Assembly (NCBI RefSeq): GCF_002860125.1
Contig: NZ_PGVA01000023.1
Span: 1-56,749, forward strand
Source of the DNA: Bacillus canaveralius
GTDB taxonomy: Bacteria > Bacillota > Bacilli > Bacillales > Cytobacillaceae
Direction of reading: 5' to 3'
DNA: 56,749 nt
A program made the position numbers and the translations under genes. Each line of letters begins with the position of its first letter. Position 1 is the first letter of the stretch. The notes under the pieces are model-generated. The model saw nothing but the letters and a program-made list of their open reading frames with translations. It was not told the origin of the DNA and ran no database searches. Shown in pieces: positions 52,778 to 56,749 of this stretch.

Positions 52778-54229
52778 ATGAACAATAAGTGGATCGCACT
52801 TTTAATGGCCGGTTCGTTGTTTCTTGGATCTGCGGGTACCTATGCTGTAGTGAACTGGCAAGGTACGCCGCAAGAAACTAACGAGGCCCATCAATCAGCG
52901 AAAAGATCGCAGGTAGAAGAGAGTACAAGCTTTGTTGATCTGGAAAAAGTGAGTCAGGCCTATAGTTTGATTTTAAATCGCTATGTGGAAAAAGTTGACG
53001 AAGAGCAGCTAATCGAAGGGGCAGTACAGGGCATGCTGTCCACACTTGAAGATCCATACTCTGTTTATATGGACAAAGAAACGTCCAGCCAGTTTAATCA
53101 AACCTTAGAATCAACCTTTGAAGGAATTGGTGCCGAAGTCAGTATCGTAGACGGTAAAGTTGTGATTGTTGCGCCGTTTAAAGATTCTCCTGCGGAAAAA
53201 GCAGGAGTTAAGCCGAATGATGAAATTTTAAAAGTGGACGGTGAAAGTGTCAAAGGACTGGATCTGTATGAAACGACTGTAAAGATCCGCGGTGAAAAGG
53301 GTACAAAGGTCGAACTGGAAATTGCGAGGCAAGGATTGAAGGATCCGTTGAAGCTTGAGATAGAACGTGATGAAATACCGCAAATTACTGTTTATGCTGA
53401 TGTGAAAAAGCAGAATGGCAAACAGATTGGCTATATTGAACTCACCTCTTTTTCGAAAAACACAGCAGCAGAATTTCAAAAGGAATTGAATTTGATGGAA
53501 AAAAGAGGCATTGACGGGCTGGCTATTGATGTTCGCGGTAACCCAGGCGGCCTGTTAACAAGTGTCGATGAAATTTTAAAGCAGCTTATTACAGATGAAA
53601 AACCTTACGTGCAAATAGAACAACGGGACGGCGAAAAAGATCGATACTTTTCTAATTTGAAAAAGAAAAAGGATTACCCAATTGCTGTATTAATCGATAA
53701 AGGAAGCGCGTCTGCAGCAGAAATTTTGGCAGGTGCTTTAAAAGAAGCGGGCGGTTACGCGTTAATCGGCGAAACGACTTTTGGAAAAGGAACGGTTCAG
53801 CAGCCCGTACAGATGGCGGACGGAAGCACGATTAAATTAACACTCTTCAAATGGCTGACTCCGGACGGCAACTGGATTCATAACAAAGGGATTGAACCGA
53901 CAGTCAAAGTCAGCCAGTCGGAAATATTCCAGACACATCCGCTCAAATTGGAAGAGCCACTTAAAAAAGACATGAACAATGAACAGGTTAAAAATATCCA
54001 GCAAATGCTTGATGGGCTAGGCTTTGCTCCCGGACGGAGAGACGGTTATTTCAATGCTGGCACAGTTACGGCAGTAAAAGCATTCCAACAGCAGCAAAAA
54101 ATCAAGCCAACAGGAGTAATCGACCAAAAAACCGCCTCGGCCCTTGAAGCAGCTGTTATCAAAGAAATAAAGAAAGAAGAAAATGATTTTCAACTCCAAA
54201 CGGCCTTACGCCATCTTGCGAAAAAATGA
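52778..54229 (+). CDS. ctpB: Carboxy-terminal processing serine protease CtpB (S41)
   Basis: 483 residues. Signal anchor at about 5-25, then a helical cap, a PDZ domain (FEGIGAEVSIVDGKVVIVAP; KAGVKPNDEILKVDGESVKG), the protease core (DVRGNPGGLL; GSASAAEILAGALKEAGG with catalytic Ser312; TTFGKGTVQ with Lys337) and a C-terminal peptidoglycan-binding domain (about 395-455). In B. subtilis CtpB cleaves SpoIVFA to start sigma-K processing during sporulation. GAGGGGAAGC precedes the ATG. Paralogue CtpA would look similar; position supports CtpB. Confidence 0.92.
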   Translation: MNNKWIALLMAGSLFLGSAGTYAVVNWQGTPQETNEAHQSAKRSQVEESTSFVDLEKVSQAYSLILNRYVEKVDEEQLIEGAVQGMLSTLEDPYSVYMDKETSSQFNQTLESTFEGIGAEVSIVDGKVVIVAPFKDSPAEKAGVKPNDEILKVDGESVKGLDLYETTVKIRGEKGTKVELEIARQGLKDPLKLEIERDEIPQITVYADVKKQNGKQIGYIELTSFSKNTAAEFQKELNLMEKRGIDGLAIDVRGNPGGLLTSVDEILKQLITDEKPYVQIEQRDGEKDRYFSNLKKKKDYPIAVLIDKGSASAAEILAGALKEAGGYALIGETTFGKGTVQQPVQMADGSTIKLTLFKWLTPDGNWIHNKGIEPTVKVSQSEIFQTHPLKLEEPLKKDMNNEQVKNIQQMLDGLGFAPGRRDGYFNAGTVTAVKAFQQQQKIKPTGVIDQKTASALEAAVIKEIKKEENDFQLQTALRHLAKK

Positions 54230-54261
54230 TAGAAACGAAGCTTTTATGAAAAGTAGATTTT

Positions 54262-54295
54262 AAAAAGGCCTTCCGCCATGTGGAAAGGCCTTTTT
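54262..54295 (+). terminator. Terminator of ctpB
   Basis: AAAAAGGCCTT-CC pairs with GG-AAAGGCCTTTTT, a strong hairpin with a T tail. Confidence 0.9.
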
Positions 54296-54467
54296 GGCTG
54301 CTTATTGGTAGAATCGCGGGTGCATTTTAGCTATGAGAGTGGAGATATTTTCCGACAGTTAAAAATTTAATTCGCGATTTAGTCAGTATATGCGCGAAAA
54401 CTTTTCTCCGCGATCAAAGAAACATATGTGGAACTGAAACAGGGTTAATATGTTGCCAAACCAATGA

Positions 54468-55193
54468 TTATTTATGATGAAATGGGCATTTCCCTTCAAT
54501 TGGTTTAATGTCATCGCCGATAAAGTACTGCTTCCATTCACGATGCTCAGGGTCGCCGTAGTGGCTAATATTCGGGTGTTTCGGAAGCTGGTCCCATTTC
54601 TCCACTCTTTCTCTCACCTTTTCCCGTGACATGATTCCGCCTGGCGATGTTCCTTCGAGTCCTTCAAAAATCCTTCGTGGCTGAAATCCAAGAATAAGGC
54701 TGTTTCCAAGGTCACGTGTCTTTCGCTGCTTGTAGGCCGGTGCATTGCCGAACACAAAGAATGGCTCATTTGCGAAAGAAAATGCCCAAAGATAGTGGTC
54801 GGGGTCTGTCGGGTAGTCTTTCGGCCATGGCTTAGAGTCTTTTTCATGCAGGTACTGAAGAAGATTCCAGAAATATTCTCTATAGTATTCAAGCGACTTT
54901 TCCTCTTTTTCCGGTTCAACAAATAAAAAGAGCCCATGCCTTATTAATTTGGGAGCATTAAACAGGTCAATGAACGCCTCGATTGTTCCCGGAAGTTCGG
55001 ACCAGTTATCATGAGTGATATATGAGTAACGGAGTTCGCCCCTTTTTTCTGCCGTCATTCCAAAAGTGCATGGAAATGTTTTATCTGTAACCGTTTTGTT
55101 AAATGTAGCGTACTCGCGAATGACCCAATCTGGAACGATCTCAGGATTGGTCATATCCTCTTTTTCTAGTAAAAACTCATTGGCCGTGTGCAT
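54468..55193 (-). CDS. YqcI/YcgG family protein (GntA-like haem enzyme family)
   Basis: 241 residues. Family landmarks: VPDWVIREYATFNKTVTDKT, FPCTFGMTAEKRGELRYSYI, HGLFLFVEPEKEEKSLEYY, FSFANEPFFVFGNAPAYKQR, NSLILGFQPRRIFEGLEG and a C-terminal CPFHH. One member, GntA, is a haem-dependent arginine N-hydroxylase of guanitoxin synthesis; the substrate of Bacillus members is unknown and none of the other gnt genes are here. AGAGGTGAGTCA precedes the ATG. The slot between ctpB and minJ holds swrA in B. subtilis, so this is an accessory gene. Confidence 0.82.
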   Translation of the reverse strand: MHTANEFLLEKEDMTNPEIVPDWVIREYATFNKTVTDKTFPCTFGMTAEKRGELRYSYITHDNWSELPGTIEAFIDLFNAPKLIRHGLFLFVEPEKEEKSLEYYREYFWNLLQYLHEKDSKPWPKDYPTDPDHYLWAFSFANEPFFVFGNAPAYKQRKTRDLGNSLILGFQPRRIFEGLEGTSPGGIMSREKVRERVEKWDQLPKHPNISHYGDPEHREWKQYFIGDDIKPIEGKCPFHHK

Positions 55194-55381
55194 TGACTCA
55201 CCTCTTTAAATTTATGTTTGGTGTAATTCCCGTTTGAAAAAGAAAATAAACATTTGAGGAGATTCACAAATTTATTCGGTTTGCAAAAACTAGCAATAGG
55301 TTTTAAGTTGTTGGTTTGGTAAAATAGGCTTTAATAGAATGTTTTTAATACACACAATTAAGAGGATTATCATAGAGGCTG

Positions 55382-56584
55382 GTGACTAGGTTGGCACAAG
55401 CGTGGTTAATTGAATTATTAAAAGGGACAGGTAAATTATTGCTCAACCCTGTGTTTTACTATCTTTTCCTATTGGCTGCTATATTGGGAGTTTCCCGGGT
55501 GAAACGGGAAAGGAAGAACTTTCATGTCCGTGTGGAGAATGCATATTTTGAATTGCGGCAGCTTTTGCCGACAGGCGCCGTTATTGGAATAGCCATCTCT
55601 ATCATTTCATTGGCAGCCGGGCTTGTCATTCCGTTTGAAGCCGTCCTGTTAACCGCATGTGCTACAATACTCGCGAGTATCACAACAAAAGTGCGGTTGC
55701 TGTCACCTGCGTATACGGTTGGTGCGGCATTTTTCGCCTTCATATTAGCGGTCAATCAAAACTGGTCGATCCCATATTTCCCGGATCTATTTGCTTCACT
55801 TGGGAATGGCATTTACCCTGCCATTGCTGTATTAATATCGCTATTAATCATTGGAGAAGGCGTCCTTATTTTAAAAAATGGCCAAAAGGGAACCTCGCCG
55901 AAGCTTATAAAAAGTAAGCGTGGGCAGTCAGTCGGAGTTCATGAAGTAAAAAGACTGTGGATGCTGCCTGTGTTCCTTGTAATCCCCGGTGATGCTATTT
56001 CAGCCCTATTTGAGTGGTGGCCGATTTTCACAGTGGGAGGCAAGGAGTTTTCGTTTATCCTAGTTCCGTTTGCTGTTGGATTCTACCAGCAAATTCAAGG
56101 CATGCTTCCAAAAGAAGCCGTGAAGTTAGTTGGAAAAAGAGTGATTGTCCTAGGAGTAATTACCTTAATCTTTGCAGGAGCCGGATATTGGTGGCCTATC
56201 ATTTCGATAGCAGTTGTCGCTTTAGCCGTGCTCGGCCGCGAAGTGCTCACTTTAAGGGATCGCCTTTCAGAAGAGAACAAACCATTCTACTTTTCGAAAC
56301 GAAACAAGGGCCTGATGATTCTCGGGATTATTCTCGATTCACCCGCACACAAAATGGCCTTGCAAGTAGGCGAGCTGATAACAAAGGTCAATGGCATTCA
56401 GGTCAATGATGAAAAGGCCTTCTATGAGGCAGTTCAGCGAAACCGCGCCCATTGTAAGCTTGAAATTCTTGATGTGAACGGCGAGATTCGTTTCGTTCAG
56501 CGTGCATTATACGAAGGCGACCACCATGAGCTTGGGATTCTGTTTGTGCAGGAAGAGAAGAAGTGGGGTACTGAGGCGGTTTGA
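55382..56584 (+). CDS. minJ: Cell division topological determinant MinJ
   Basis: About 400 residues. The N-terminal two thirds hold about eight membrane segments; the C-terminus is a PDZ domain (GLMILGIILDSPAHKMALQV; GELITKVNGIQVNDEKAFYE). MinJ links DivIVA to MinD at poles and septa and also affects motility and competence. Start is GTG 55382 or TTG 55391; the latter gives an N-terminus (AQAWLIELLKG) closer to known MinJ and better spacing from GGTGA. Position after ctpB matches B. subtilis yvjD. Confidence 0.9.
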   Translation: MTRLAQAWLIELLKGTGKLLLNPVFYYLFLLAAILGVSRVKRERKNFHVRVENAYFELRQLLPTGAVIGIAISIISLAAGLVIPFEAVLLTACATILASITTKVRLLSPAYTVGAAFFAFILAVNQNWSIPYFPDLFASLGNGIYPAIAVLISLLIIGEGVLILKNGQKGTSPKLIKSKRGQSVGVHEVKRLWMLPVFLVIPGDAISALFEWWPIFTVGGKEFSFILVPFAVGFYQQIQGMLPKEAVKLVGKRVIVLGVITLIFAGAGYWWPIISIAVVALAVLGREVLTLRDRLSEENKPFYFSKRNKGLMILGIILDSPAHKMALQVGELITKVNGIQVNDEKAFYEAVQRNRAHCKLEILDVNGEIRFVQRALYEGDHHELGILFVQEEKKWGTEAV

Positions 56585-56649
56585 TGTAAGATTTCATAAA
56601 TGATTAGAATTGTTTCATAATTAGTTAGAATTCGCTGAAAAAGGAATGC

Positions 56650-56682
56650 AAAGGACTTTTTTTATAAAAAGGTCCTTTTTTA
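56650..56682 (+). terminator. Terminator of minJ
   Basis: AAAGGAC (56650-56656) pairs with GTCCTTT (56672-56678); the T- and A-rich loop can extend the stem. A T run follows to 56681. Confidence 0.85.
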
Positions 56683-56688
56683 ATTGAT

Positions 56689-56749
56689 GCGTGCCCAGCA
56701 AGCCGTTAATTGCTAGTTGGTGAAAGTCCAACCCGAGTAAGTGTCAAGA
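56689..56749 (+). mobile_element. 5' end of a group II intron (probably class C), cut by window edge
   Basis: GCGTGCCCAGCAAG followed by TTGGTGAAAGTCCAAC and CCCGAGTAAGTGTC resembles, in order and spacing, the start of group IIC introns such as that of Oceanobacillus iheyensis (GUGUGCCCGGCAUG, then GGGUGAGAGUCCC). The TTGG-TGAAAG-TCCAA part forms a small domain I hairpin. It begins about 7 nt after the minJ terminator, and class C introns are known to insert behind terminators. The reverse transcriptase and 3' end lie outside the window. The first bases (GCGTG rather than GTGYG) are slightly off, so the exact start is uncertain. Confidence 0.6.

Overview
The window comes from a low-to-moderate GC, motile, Gram-positive spore-former of the Bacillaceae. 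The evidence is gene order: tagO - yvyE - degS/degU - degV - comFA/comFC - yvyF - flgM - flgN - flgK - flgL - yviE - fliW - csrA - hag - flaG - fliD - fliS - fliT - hpf - secA - prfB - yvjA - cccB - ftsE/ftsX - (M23 peptidase) - ctpB - minJ. This follows the Bacillus subtilis chromosome closely, with insertions. Strong AAGGAGG-type ribosome binding sites, U-tailed hairpin terminators and sigma-D type flagellar promoters agree. No rRNA, tRNA, CRISPR array or insertion sequence was seen.

Layout. (1) 1-3088: the 3' part of a large PA14-repeat cell-wall glucosaminidase. (2) 3383-13464: a surface-polysaccharide locus with a Wzx-type flippase and an LCP ligase on the minus strand, then three GT2 glycosyltransferases, a Wzy/ligase-type membrane protein and a complete dTDP-L-rhamnose operon (rmlA-C-B-D) on the plus strand. 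(3) 13988-22472: tagO (wall teichoic acid initiation), yvyE, the DegS-DegU two-component system, degV, a small coiled-coil gene, comFA and comFC (comFB is missing) and yvyF. (4) 22620-28142: late flagellar genes flgM to hag, with the CsrA/FliW circuit and a CsrA hairpin in the hag leader. (5) 28287-37445: a five-gene accessory island between hag and flaG, with three large multidomain glycosyltransferases (GT2 fused to TPR, methyltransferase or further GT2 modules), a hexapeptide acyltransferase and a DegT/DnrJ aminotransferase. It is most easily read as a flagellin glycosylation island. (6) 37578-40270: flaG, fliD, fliS, fliT. (7) 40545-47495: hpf, a split chromate-transporter pair, a DUF1028 protein, secA, and prfB with its programmed frameshift. 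(8) 47697-56584: yvjA, cytochrome c-551, ftsE-ftsX-M23 peptidase, ctpB, a YqcI/YcgG (GntA-like) gene on the minus strand, and minJ. (9) The last 61 bases look like the 5' end of a group II intron, probably class C, placed directly behind the minJ terminator.

How the parts fit. The rml operon makes dTDP-4-keto-6-deoxyglucose and dTDP-rhamnose. The first could feed the aminotransferase and acyltransferase of the flagellin island, giving a viosamine-like sugar; the second could feed the cell-surface glycosyltransferases. TagO and the LCP protein act at the two ends of lipid-linked wall polymer assembly. DegSU, FlgM, CsrA and FliW control motility, and the glycosylation genes lie inside that regulon, possibly behind their own sigma-D promoter. 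FtsEX, the coiled-coil M23 peptidase and a WalR-type direct repeat upstream suggest a wall-hydrolase activation module.
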